From a virus: a stretch of 26,177 nt of DNA. How positions within the stretch are numbered: position 1 is the stretch's first letter; each line of letters begins with the position of its first letter. Both the position numbers and the translations under genes were made by a program. Location of the stretch: IMG/VR virus record IMGVR_UViG_3300017756_000091, positions 1 through 26,177 of that record; one strand, given 5' to 3'. The notes below the pieces were generated by a model. That model saw nothing but the letters and a program-made list of their open reading frames with translations. It was not told the origin of the DNA and did no database searches. Below are positions 13,542 to 21,900 of this stretch, piece after piece.

Positions 13542-14404
13542 TGAACCACCCTGCTGAAATGGCGTTGTATCAGTACATGGAAAATGCTGTCAAAGGCACT
13601 ACGTCCATGTCAGATGATACTATCCAGCAAGTTGCACAGGATGTATCAGATGCACTAAAACGTCAGTTTGGCGGGGGCAATAAGCGTGATGGGTTCGGCT
13701 TACGTATGTCTAACATAGGTAGGCCATCCTGTCAGCTTTGGTTTGAAAAGAACAAGCCAGAGACAGCATTGCCCCGGCCTACAACATTCGTAATGAACAT
13801 GATGCTTGGCGATATCGTTGAGGCAGTGTTCAAAGGTTTACTCAAAGAAGCGGGAGTGGCATATGAAGATAGTAAAAAGGTTACTTTGGAGTTGCCTGAC
13901 CATTCTATTTCTGGGACATATGATATTGTCATTCGGGATGCAGTTGATGATATTAAATCGGCTTCCGACTGGTCCTACAGAAACAAGTTTGAGTCATACG
14001 AAACCCTTGCAAATGGTGACAGCTTTGGATATGTTGGACAGCTTGCAGGATATGCAGCAGCGGCTGGGAAGAAAGCTGGCGGCTGGTGGGTTGTAAACAA
14101 AGCCAACGGTGAGTTCAAGTATGTACCCGCAGAGGGTTTAGACATGGACACAGAGTTAGGTAAGATTGAAGAGAACATTGATAAAGCACTAAGTGATGAC
14201 TTAGAGAGGTGCTTTGAACCAGAGAAGGAAACATTCAATGGTAAAGAGACAGGCAACCTTGTACTAAACAAGGGTTGTACATTCTGCTCTTACAGACATG
14301 CTTGCTGGCCTAACATGAAGGAGTTACCAGCAGTTAAGTCAAAGGCACGTGAGCCTAAGATTGTTTCGTACATCAAACTATCAGAGGAATACGATGCGGC
14401 ATAA
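13541..14404 (+). CDS. Cas4/RecB-like PD-(D/E)XK exonuclease with Fe-S cysteines, 287 aa
   Basis: The nuclease core shows SGTYD (Asp128), DDIKSAS (Asp137, Lys139) and GQLAGYAAA (Gln167, Tyr171), matching motifs II, III and QxxxY of RecB-family nucleases. Cys64 (RPSCQLWF) with Cys246, Cys249 and Cys255 (CTFCSYRHAC) forms the split four-cysteine set that holds a 4Fe-4S cluster in Cas4 and AddB-type nucleases. It would resect DNA ends, serving phage recombination or host DNA turnover in place of the T7 gp6 exonuclease. It begins at a TAATG junction with the candidate SSB and overlaps the endonuclease I gene by 11 nt. Confidence 0.85.
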   Translation: MNHPAEMALYQYMENAVKGTTSMSDDTIQQVAQDVSDALKRQFGGGNKRDGFGLRMSNIGRPSCQLWFEKNKPETALPRPTTFVMNMMLGDIVEAVFKGLLKEAGVAYEDSKKVTLELPDHSISGTYDIVIRDAVDDIKSASDWSYRNKFESYETLANGDSFGYVGQLAGYAAAAGKKAGGWWVVNKANGEFKYVPAEGLDMDTELGKIEENIDKALSDDLERCFEPEKETFNGKETGNLVLNKGCTFCSYRHACWPNMKELPAVKSKAREPKIVSYIKLSEEYDAA

Positions 14405-14855
14405 CTTCAAGCAGTTTAAAGCGGCACGTAAGTATGGGTATCGGTCAGGCTTAGAGGTCAAACTATCTGAGTATCTCAAAGAGTTAAAGATTGACTTTGA
14501 CTATGAGACCATTAAGATAGAGTGGGAAGACCTAGCCTACCGTACTTATACACCAGACTTTATACTTCCCAATGGGATAATAATTGAGAGTAAAGGAATG
14601 TTCACAGCCGCAGACAGGCGCAAACACTTAGCTATCAAACGGCAACATCCTCATCTTGATATACGCTTTGTCTTTGAAAACAGCAGACGAAAGCTACGTA
14701 AAGGTGCTAAGTCTACTTATGGTGAGTGGTGTGACAAGTATGGTCTTAGATGCTATGACCGCATCATACCAGAAGATTGGCTGAAAGAAAAAGGCAAGAA
14801 CAAGCACCCCTCATTCATTAAGTTTGAGGGCGGCAAGATAAAAAGGAGAAAGTGA
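14394..14855 (+). CDS. Endonuclease I, T7 gp3-like Holliday junction resolvase, 153 aa
   Basis: The catalytic set of T7 endonuclease I is present at nearly the same numbering: Glu21 (RSGLEVK), Asp55 (YTPDFIL), Glu65 and Lys67 (IIIESKG). T7 uses Glu20, Asp55, Glu65 and Lys67. The enzyme cuts branched DNA, clearing recombination and replication intermediates before packaging and helping degrade host DNA. The length is close to T7 gp3 (149 aa). The ATG at 14394 has GAGGAA upstream; the in-frame ATG at 14349 is rejected. It sits beside the Cas4-like exonuclease, forming a nuclease pair. Confidence 0.92.
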   Translation: MRHNFKQFKAARKYGYRSGLEVKLSEYLKELKIDFDYETIKIEWEDLAYRTYTPDFILPNGIIIESKGMFTAADRRKHLAIKRQHPHLDIRFVFENSRRKLRKGAKSTYGEWCDKYGLRCYDRIIPEDWLKEKGKNKHPSFIKFEGGKIKRRK

Positions 14856-14857
14856 AC

Positions 14858-15220
14858 ATGGAAGAGAATGAATTTACAGCAATAGAAGAAGATGATTTCG
14901 TTATACGTGTAAGACCTTTCAAAGACAGAAAGGGTTCATGGAATGGTGAGATTGACCTAGCAATTATAACCCAGCCAGAAAACAGCTTTGACGATGAAGA
15001 TTACTTTCAACTGACACACTTCTGCAAGATGCTTGCATCCACTGTACCAATCATGGAATACAATGAAGAACTTCGTAATTTAGTTCACGAATATGTTACA
15101 GATATTGTTGACAAAGAGAAGGAGTATCTGGTAGAACTAGAGGAAGGTCCAACTGTTGTGGACAGAGAAGACAATATTATTACTATTGACTTTGGTACTA
15201 AGACGAAAGGAAGTGCATGA
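14858..15220 (+). CDS. Acidic hypothetical protein, 120 aa
   Basis: This is a strongly acidic 120-aa protein with clusters such as AIEEDDFVIRVRPF and NSFDDEDYF and a central helix (HFCKMLASTVPIM). No family was recognised. AAAAGGAGAA precedes the ATG at 14858 at a good distance; a GTG at 14852 is also in frame but less well placed. It lies between endonuclease I and the DUF3310 gene, so it probably belongs to the replication and nucleotide block. Confidence 0.6.
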   Translation: MEENEFTAIEEDDFVIRVRPFKDRKGSWNGEIDLAIITQPENSFDDEDYFQLTHFCKMLASTVPIMEYNEELRNLVHEYVTDIVDKEKEYLVELEEGPTVVDREDNIITIDFGTKTKGSA

Positions 15221-15510
15221 TGACAAGCTACAAAAAAATTATGGAAGAGTTAGATGCTACTGCCAATCGTGTAGTAGATAAACTAGATATGGTAAATAGT
15301 CCACCTCACTACAATGAGTCTGGCATTGAATGCATTGACGCTATTGCTGCAGCTACAGGAGAGGGCTTTGAGTTTTATCTACAGGGTAATATCATGAAGT
15401 ACCTGTGGCGATATCGCTACAAGAACGGTACGGAAGACTTAAAGAAAGCCCGTTGGTATTTGGACAAACTGATAGTAGAAACAGAGGGTCTATACAATGA
15501 TGAGAGTTAA
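15217..15510 (+). CDS. DUF3310 family protein, 97 aa
   Basis: The DUF3310 layout is clear: VNSPPHYNESGIECIDAIAA (residues 26-45), then YLQGNIMKYLWRYRYKNG and DLKKARWYLDKLI. The family is widespread in phages; its function is not established. The His-Tyr-Asn block and the GN-KY-RY-K helix are its conserved parts. Two start codons, 15217 and 15220, are possible (ATGATG). It overlaps the acidic gene upstream by 4 nt and the next small gene by 11 nt. Confidence 0.85.
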   Translation: MMTSYKKIMEELDATANRVVDKLDMVNSPPHYNESGIECIDAIAAATGEGFEFYLQGNIMKYLWRYRYKNGTEDLKKARWYLDKLIVETEGLYNDES

Positions 15511-15658
15511 AGTGTTTATTACCATTGATGTAGACCCTGACGAATACCCTGTACCTGCAGATGAAAACGTAGGGGAAGAGATAGAAGAAGGCATACGTGA
15601 ATACTTCTATGACATAGACGGTGCAGATATACGCAACATTAAAATAATACAGGAGTAA
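15500..15658 (+). CDS. Small acidic protein, 52 aa
   Basis: This 52-aa protein has a strand-rich start (MRVKVFITIDVDPDEYPVP), an acidic helix (GEEIEEGIREYFYDI) and a final strand (IRNIKIIQE), a plausible small alpha/beta fold. It is joined to the DUF3310 gene by an 11-nt overlap and carries the RNR ribosome binding site (AGGAG) in its last codons. No family was recognised. Confidence 0.6.
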   Translation: MRVKVFITIDVDPDEYPVPADENVGEEIEEGIREYFYDIDGADIRNIKIIQE

Positions 15659-15662
15659 CTTT

Positions 15663-17606
15663 ATGTTAAGCAATCATTTACCTACAGACTACCAGAACTT
15701 CATTGCGTTATCTCGCTACGCAAGGTGGAAAGAGAAAGAACAAAGGCGAGAGACATGGACGGAAACGGTAACACGATACTTTGATTACATGGAGAGCCAT
15801 CTAAAGGCAAACCATAAGTATAAGTTACCAGTTGAACTGCGCTTAGAATTAGAAGATGCAGTACTAAACCAAGACATCATGCCAAGCATGAGAGCCTTAA
15901 TGACATCTGGACCAGCACTGGACCGTTGCCATGTAGGTGGATACAATTGTTCATACGTACCCATTGATAGCCCTCGTGCATTTGACGAGACAATGTACAT
16001 CTTAATGTGTGGCACTGGCGTTGGCTTCTCAGTAGAACGTCATCACGTTGAGAAGTTACCTATTGTGAATGAAGATATGCATGATACAGACACAATCATT
16101 AAGGTAGGTGACAGCCGCCCCGGTTGGGCTAAGTCACTAAAGGAACTGATTGCCATGCTGTACACTGGACAGATTCCTAAGTGGGATGTATCAGAGGTAC
16201 GCCCTGCAGGTGCAAGGCTCAAGACATTCGGTGGTCGTGCCAGTGGCCCTGCCCCACTAGAAGAACTGTTTGAGTTTATCATTGACAAGTTCAAGGCAGC
16301 AGCAGGTCGTAGGCTCTACCCTGTTGAGTGTCACGATATCATGTGTAAGATTGGTGAGGTTGTAGTTGTCGGAGGGGTCAGACGAAGCGCACTCATTAGC
16401 CTATCAAACCTGAATGATGACCAGATGAGTCATGCTAAAGCAGGTATGTGGTGGGAAAACGAAGGACAACGTGCGCTTGCAAACAACAGCGTTGCCTACA
16501 AAGAGAAGCCGCAGATGGGTACATTCATGCGTGAGTGGCTGTCACTGTACGAGAGTAAGTCTGGTGAGCGTGGCATATTCAACCGTCAGTCTGCACAAGT
16601 ACAAGCAGCTAAGAATGGCAGACGGGATGCTAACCAAGACTTTGGGTGTAACCCATGTAGTGAAATTATCTTGCGTCCATACCAGTTCTGTAACTTGTCT
16701 GAGGTAGTTGTACGTGAGGGTGACACACATGAAACACTCACTGAGAAAGTACGCTTGGCTACAATCTTGGGTACGTTCCAATCTACTCTGACTAGCTTCA
16801 AGTATCTACGTAAGATATGGAAGAATAACACAGAGGAAGAACGGCTGTTGGGTGTATCACTAACAGGTATCTTAGACAATCAATTGATGTCAGGTAAGTC
16901 TGCTAGTCTTGGTACAAACATTGGTGCTACTCTTGAAGCACTGAAGGATGTAGCAATCAATGCAAACAAGAATATGGCAGCTAAGTTAAAGATACCACAG
17001 TCAACCGCCATCACATGTGTTAAGCCTAGTGGTACAGTATCACAGTTGGTAGACAGTGCATCAGGTATTCATGCCCGTCACAATCCATACTACATTCGTA
17101 CTGTTCGTGGTGATAACAAAGACCCACTAACACAGTTTATGATTGCACAGGGTATTCCATCAGAGCCGGATGTCATGAAGCCTGACTCAACTACAGTGTT
17201 CAGCTTCCCAATGAAGTCACCTATGGGTGCGGTAACACGTACTGAGATGACAGCTATTGAGCAGCTTGAGTTATGGCTACTGTATCAACGTCATTGGTGT
17301 GAGCATAAACCTTCAGTCACAATCTCTGTGAAGGAAGATGAGTGGATGGATGTAGGCTCATGGGTGTATGAACATTTTGATGAAGTGTCAGGCATCAGCT
17401 TCCTGCCATTCAGTGAGCATACTTACAAGCAAGCACCTTATCAGGATTGTACAGAAGAAGAGTACAAAGAGATGAAGGCAAACATGCCATCAGCTATTGA
17501 TTGGGTACTGCTGAGTGACTTTGAGAAGGAAGACACTACATCAGGTGGACGTGAGTTAGCATGTACTGCTGGCGTTTGTGAAGTAGTGGACATCAGTGCA
17601 GCATAA
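15663..17606 (+). CDS. nrdJ: Class II (adenosylcobalamin-dependent) ribonucleotide reductase, 647 aa
   Basis: This matches the monomeric Lactobacillus leichmannii type of reductase. NPCSEIIL holds the active-site Asn330, Cys332 and Glu334. Cys96 (YNCSYVP) and Cys343 (QFCNLSE) form the likely redox pair. CTAGVC near the end (Cys634, Cys639) is the C-terminal shuttle pair. The block GGVRRSALISLS and the KPSGTVSQL loop are typical. It makes deoxynucleotides using vitamin B12 coenzyme, so the host must supply or import cobalamin. Length is shorter than the 739-aa L. leichmannii enzyme but all catalytic parts are present. AGGAGTAACTTT precedes the ATG. Confidence 0.93.
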   Translation: MLSNHLPTDYQNFIALSRYARWKEKEQRRETWTETVTRYFDYMESHLKANHKYKLPVELRLELEDAVLNQDIMPSMRALMTSGPALDRCHVGGYNCSYVPIDSPRAFDETMYILMCGTGVGFSVERHHVEKLPIVNEDMHDTDTIIKVGDSRPGWAKSLKELIAMLYTGQIPKWDVSEVRPAGARLKTFGGRASGPAPLEELFEFIIDKFKAAAGRRLYPVECHDIMCKIGEVVVVGGVRRSALISLSNLNDDQMSHAKAGMWWENEGQRALANNSVAYKEKPQMGTFMREWLSLYESKSGERGIFNRQSAQVQAAKNGRRDANQDFGCNPCSEIILRPYQFCNLSEVVVREGDTHETLTEKVRLATILGTFQSTLTSFKYLRKIWKNNTEEERLLGVSLTGILDNQLMSGKSASLGTNIGATLEALKDVAINANKNMAAKLKIPQSTAITCVKPSGTVSQLVDSASGIHARHNPYYIRTVRGDNKDPLTQFMIAQGIPSEPDVMKPDSTTVFSFPMKSPMGAVTRTEMTAIEQLELWLLYQRHWCEHKPSVTISVKEDEWMDVGSWVYEHFDEVSGISFLPFSEHTYKQAPYQDCTEEEYKEMKANMPSAIDWVLLSDFEKEDTTSGGRELACTAGVCEVVDISAA

Positions 17607-17764
17607 TGTGGGAGTACTGGTGTAAAGCAATGGGCAGCAAGGCATATGATGACGATGACAAAGCAAACAAAGTAGCAATACTTAGAACTGCTTGGGTTAT
17701 CCTTCATGTCCTTGCTTGCCTAGCCATCATTATGCACAATACGCAGAAGATGGGTTGGTGGTAA
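17606..17764 (+). CDS. Small membrane protein, 52 aa
   Basis: A polar start (MWEYWCKAMGSKAYDDDD) is followed by one hydrophobic span (about residues 24-45) and a short MGWW end. Short proteins with this WEYWCKAMG-type opening accompany replication or nucleotide genes in other marine podoviruses, as far as I recall, but have no assigned role. It starts at a TAATG junction with the RNR gene, which implies coupled translation. Confidence 0.6.
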   Translation: MWEYWCKAMGSKAYDDDDKANKVAILRTAWVILHVLACLAIIMHNTQKMGWW

Positions 17765-17900
17765 GAATAAAATATACGTTGGTACTTTCTGTAGACCCTT
17801 TAAATCAAGAGGCCACTTATTGAGTGCCGCAGCACCAGTGGTAGGGATAGGCCGGGAAAGCTAAGAGAATGGATGTGAGACTGCCAACACATTATAAGGA
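17765..17900 (+). ncRNA. Candidate structured RNA downstream of nrdJ
   Basis: This is the longest non-coding gap in the replication half. Two adjacent hairpins can be drawn: CCTTT (17797-17801) with AGAGG (17808-17812), then CCACT (17813-17817) with AGTGG (17837-17841) enclosing GTGC (17824-17827), CGCA and GCAC (17832-17835). A purine-rich tail follows. No T-run is present, so it is not a simple terminator. It matches no riboswitch consensus I know. Part of it overlaps a possible 15-codon frame at 17869-17916. Confidence 0.4.
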
Positions 17901-17916
17901 GAGTGAGAATGCTTGA
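17869..17916 (+). CDS. Possible 15-aa leader peptide
   Basis: A short frame, MDVRLPTHYKESENA, ends with the same 8-nt ATGNNTRA overlap (ATGCTTGA) that joins many small genes in this window, and it carries the ribosome binding site AAGGAG of the next gene. Its own ribosome binding site is poor. The overlap signature is the main reason to list it; it may be a coupled leader peptide or chance. Confidence 0.3.
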   Translation: MDVRLPTHYKESENA

Positions 17917-18073
17917 CGATACAGGACAGTTTACGTTACTATGGTGGCAGTGGTGGTTGCTTGCAATGGTAACACTGAACACCGCTTTGAATACTGTTGT
18001 ATTCTTTAAGCACAGATTTAAAGGCTTTAACAAAACAGAGAAGGAGAATAGGAATGGCAATGCAACCAATTAA
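17909..18073 (+). CDS. Small Trp-rich membrane protein, 54 aa
   Basis: Residues 8-33 (FTLLWWQWWLLAMVTLNTAL onward) form a Trp-rich membrane span, followed by a basic tail (KHRFKGFNKTEKENRNG). Tryptophans at one end of the span suggest interfacial anchoring. AAGGAGAGTGAG precedes the ATG. Its last codons contain the ribosome binding site and start of the next gene (20-nt overlap). Function unknown; it is one of several small membrane proteins in this window. Confidence 0.6.
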   Translation: MLDDTGQFTLLWWQWWLLAMVTLNTALNTVVFFKHRFKGFNKTEKENRNGNATN

Positions 18074-18551
18074 AGGCGCAGTTAACCGTAGATTTAGACC
18101 GTCTTCATACAATAGGAATGACTCTCTTGCAAAAGAAACAATCATTGCACACCTAGAAGCAGATGGGCATACCATCCTAGACTCAGAGGAAAACTATTCG
18201 TTTGACATTAAGAGTGAGAAGAACGGCAACATCTATTACAGTGAAGTAGAGATGAAGAACCAGTGGAAGGGAGATTGGAATACTGCATGGAAAGAGATAC
18301 GCATACCGTATCGCAAGCACAAACTAATCAATAAGTTTGAGGAAGTAAAGTCAGACACCACCTTCTTAAACTTCTATGTGATACGTGGCGATTGTAAACA
18401 AGCATGGCGCATAAAGGACACACTGCTTGAGAAGTCACAGGTAAAAGAAGCACAGGGATTTAGAATTGAAAAGGGTGAACACTTCTTTCATATACCATAT
18501 GAAGATGCAATACTTGTGGAGTTAAAAGATGAGCATAGAGCAGCAAGCTAA
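18054..18551 (+). CDS. Putative PD-(D/E)XK nuclease-like protein, 165 aa
   Basis: The block YSFDIKSEKNGNIYYSEVEM followed by KNQW (about residues 46-69) has an Asp followed some 15 residues later by E-x-E-x-K between hydrophobic strands, the core pattern of PD-(D/E)XK nucleases. A helix with WKEIRIPYRKHKL follows. The fold call is inference from spacing; catalysis is unproven. AAGGAGAATAGG sets the ATG at 18054 over the earlier in-frame ATG at 17997. It lies between a membrane protein gene and mazG and overlaps mazG by 23 nt. Confidence 0.5.
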   Translation: MAMQPIKGAVNRRFRPSSYNRNDSLAKETIIAHLEADGHTILDSEENYSFDIKSEKNGNIYYSEVEMKNQWKGDWNTAWKEIRIPYRKHKLINKFEEVKSDTTFLNFYVIRGDCKQAWRIKDTLLEKSQVKEAQGFRIEKGEHFFHIPYEDAILVELKDEHRAAS

Positions 18552-18909
18552 ACAGTGGATGAAGGAGAAGTACAAAGACATGGAAATGAATGATTACCAA
18601 CGTAAGTCAGTAGAGTTTGCCATCTATCCACACTCTCATAGCATTCTCTACCCTGCACTTGGACTCGCAGGTGAGGCAGGTGAAGTTGCAAACAAAGTAA
18701 AGAAGTTCATACGTGATGGGTATGACCAAGAGAACTTTGAGCAAAAGAAGATTGAACTGGCAGGTGAGATAGGGGATGTGCTATGGTACTGTGCTGCACT
18801 AGCACGTGACTTAGGCTTTGACCTGTCTGAGATTGCACAGGAGAATTACACTAAGCTGTCTGACAGAGCAAGTAGGGGCAAGATAGGTGGTGACGGAGAC
18901 AATAGGTAG
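18529..18909 (+). CDS. mazG: MazG-like nucleotide pyrophosphohydrolase, up to 126 aa
   Basis: The MazG metal-binding pattern is present: GEAGEVANKV (ExxE) then GEIGDVLWY (ExxD), within one all-helical domain. Such enzymes hydrolyse NTPs or dNTPs to monophosphates; in marine phages they are thought to adjust nucleotide or ppGpp levels, though the latter is debated. The start is uncertain: the ATG at 18529 gives a 23-nt overlap with the upstream gene, while the ATG at 18580 (MEMNDYQ) follows GGAGAAG and fits the usual N-terminus of phage MazG proteins better. Confidence 0.88.
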   Translation: MSIEQQAKQWMKEKYKDMEMNDYQRKSVEFAIYPHSHSILYPALGLAGEAGEVANKVKKFIRDGYDQENFEQKKIELAGEIGDVLWYCAALARDLGFDLSEIAQENYTKLSDRASRGKIGGDGDNR

Positions 18910-18984
18910 ATGCTTTTAAACACACTCATATGTATAGGCTACTTCGGTTTCATATACTACCTACATAAAGTAGAGGGGGCTTAA
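18910..18984 (+). CDS. Putative 24-aa hydrophobic peptide
   Basis: This short frame begins right after the mazG stop and encodes a single membrane span (LLNTLICIGYFGFIYYL) followed by HKVEGA. No good ribosome binding site is visible beyond GGTAG, so expression would rely on coupling. Its stop codon lies inside the terminator hairpin, the last feature of the plus-strand block. Confidence 0.35.
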   Translation: MLLNTLICIGYFGFIYYLHKVEGA

Positions 18985-18998
18985 CTGCCCCCTTTTTC
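18974..18998 (+). terminator. Rho-independent terminator between convergent blocks
   Basis: AGGGGGC (18974-18980) and GCCCCCT (18987-18993) form a 7-bp GC-rich stem with a 6-nt loop (TTAACT), followed by TTTTTC. It ends the plus-strand transcript exactly where the minus-strand genes converge (their last stop is at 19000-19002). Read on the minus strand, the stem is followed by TCTACTTTA, a weaker T-run, so it may act on both strands but mainly on the plus strand. Confidence 0.9.
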
Positions 18999-18999
18999 T

Positions 19000-21900
19000 T
19001 TATCTATATGCTCTGTTGTATGCCTTACCTATTTCAACTAGCCTCATAAGGTCTTTGAAATCTGTACCGTCCGGCTGTCTATCATACTCTTCTACAAACC
19101 TTACTGTAGAAACTGTACGCACCTCTTTGGGTAGTCTACGATATGTAAGCATTGCCTCTGCATACTCAGGTGCATTAGCAGTGAATACCTTACTGTCAGA
19201 TACCTGTTTACGAACATTCTTTATCTGACCCTTAATGTAAGGTCTAATCTTGCTAGACACGTACTGTTCCTCAGTAAACTCTTCCTTTACTGTATCACTA
19301 GCCATCTGATACTGATTACGTAGTGTCTCTTCATAGATACGTGCGTTGTCCACAATGTCAGGCAGTGCATCACGTACTACAGTATTTTCAAACCTACGTA
19401 TACTAGGAACTTTAGACCTGCTGCCTAGTTCATAGTCTGTATAGCCAAAGTTGGCAATGTACTCACCGTATTCATCGTCAACAGTAGCTAGGTTGATACC
19501 ACCAATAACACGGAACAGTGGAAGTACACGAGACTTCTCTTCAGCAAACAAGAACTCACGCTTCGGTCTGTTAGCTTCATCCTCTGCTGCTTCAAACCTT
19601 CTGAATGGACGTGATAACTCACTCATGAATGTTGCACTAAAGTCAAGTGATGGGTCTTCTGCAGTATCTTTGTACTCAAGACCACGAATACCAGTAGCAC
19701 GTTCAGCTTCAATAATCTGTGCGAATGGTACTGCCCATGTAGATAGATAATTACCCAATGACCTACCAAGCAAACGTCCTGCCTGTTCTTCATTTGTTAA
19801 GTCAACACCAGTAGACAGGTCAGCAATTTCCTGTATCAGACTTTGACCTACGCCTTCCCGGATGTTTGTGCCTACAAATGTTTCAGTAAACTCTTTAGCC
19901 TTAAACCAATCACCGAATGTACCATCCTGTATACGCTTCATGGCCTCACCAACGTACATAAACTGACGCATTGGGTACTGTGGTGTGACATCCATAACTG
20001 TGCCATCACCTGTTTTCAATTGCTTGTAATCTGCTGGTGCTTCATCTGATGTGCGATACTGATATGCTGCACCTGCCACTGCAATGCCTTGTATGTTACG
20101 TGATATACGCTGACGGTCTTTCATAGTCAGCTTACCCTTGCCAACTTTCCCGCCAGATACAATGCTTGCCATCTTACGTGCCAACGGTATAGATGCACCA
20201 CCTGCATACTGACCCATCAATTCCATGCTGTTAAACATAAAGCGTGGGAATGGCAGTACAACAGTCAGACCATTACGTACAATGAACTGCGAAGTAGAAC
20301 GGAATACTGGCACTTCAGGCTGCTTGGCATATGTAATGTCCAGTGCAGCATTTGTAGCATCTTCCATAATATCTACGAATGACCTTGCATCCTTTGGCCT
20401 TACACTGCTTGCGTCATTTAACAGGTCACGTATCTGACCCTTATTGATTGTGTCAATCAGGTCAATCTTATATTCACGTTTAACTAGCTTCTCTAACTCA
20501 GACAAGAAAGCACCCCTACGAATTAGATGTTCCTGCCAACGGTTAGGTGTGTTGAGTACATCTACTGAATCTTCCAGTACAGATAGTACACTATCTACAG
20601 CACCACCTTCACCACGTCCTGTTAGCTTTTGTATCTCGTTAATGTTGTTAAACAGTAGGTCTGCTTGTCCTGCAAGTTCCGGCTGTTCCATTAGGAAGTC
20701 TACATAGTCCTTAACATCAAGCCGTGTCTCAGGGCCAAACATATACTTCATGTGACGGAAGCTGTCTTTCCAGTTACTAAAGCTGCCTAACTCTTTTAAT
20801 CCAGCAGCAGCACCCTCTTCTGATAGCTGGTACAAAGCATTGTCCATGACATTGCCAAAGCCTTCCAGTGGCGCACGGATAGCACCTGACTGAAGGTTAC
20901 GTGCAGCAGTAGCAAGCTGAGACACCAGCCCACCTCTACGAATGTTTTCAATACGCATGACTGTCTTGCGTATAGTACCTGCTGCTTCTTTGGTAGCGGC
21001 TTCCTGCATAGCAATCATTTCATTAGCAGGTCTCATACGTTTAATCTGAGATAACTTCTGCAGTGTTCTACCTGCTTCTGAACCAGACCCAACAACAGTA
21101 AGAATGTAATCTTCAAAGTTAATGTTGTACTTGTTGAGCATGTCAATCAGTTCATCGCCAGCAATCAACTCTTTGTTGACTGTCAGTTCAAACAGATTAT
21201 CAATTACTGTTTTGTCATTATCAAATGCGTCAGGAAACTTTTCTTTCAGGTCAGCTACAGTAGCTACAAGAGCATCCAGCTTCTCTGGCTTGAGCAGTGG
21301 CTGTGTAATATCATCACCAATGCCAGCCAGCAATGCGGCTTCAGTCTGCTCACTGTCAGTGCCTACAAGAAACTCTCTTACAGTACTTGCCTGTTGCTTC
21401 TGTGTAACCTCTTCTGCAGTTTCTTTACCAGCCCTACGTGCCAGTTCACCATCTAGTACTTTGTGTCCATCTACAGTATTAGATACAGTCTTACCTGTAC
21501 GTGTTTCAAACTCAGTAATCAGTTCGTCTGAGATATCACGATTGGATGCTGCCTTCTCTGCTGCACGTGCTTGTCTTTCTGCAATCTCATCTGATGTAGC
21601 TGCACGTGCTTTAGATATGCGCAGCTTACGTGCTTCAGCTTTAGCGATTATATCTGCAGACTTCTTTGCATCTTTCAAGGGCTTGAGTGAGGCTTGACGT
21701 GATGCAGCACCAGCTATGCCAGTAGCACTGCCAACAGCAGGTACAGCTTCAGCCATTTCAACCATCATACTCAGGTCTTTAGCAAACTTACTACCCGCAG
21801 TCTTAGGGTCAAACGGCAGTATCTCTTTGCCTGTCATACCCAGTATCTTGTTATCTTCTGTAAATGTATCATGTACAGCCTGTGTGATAGCTTCACCAGC

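Noticed and set aside
17765-17900. Cobalamin riboswitch controlling the B12-dependent RNR
   Set aside because: GTGAGACTGCC loosely recalls the end of a B12 box, but the core GCCACTG-type elements and pairing are missing, and the element lies downstream of nrdJ instead of upstream.
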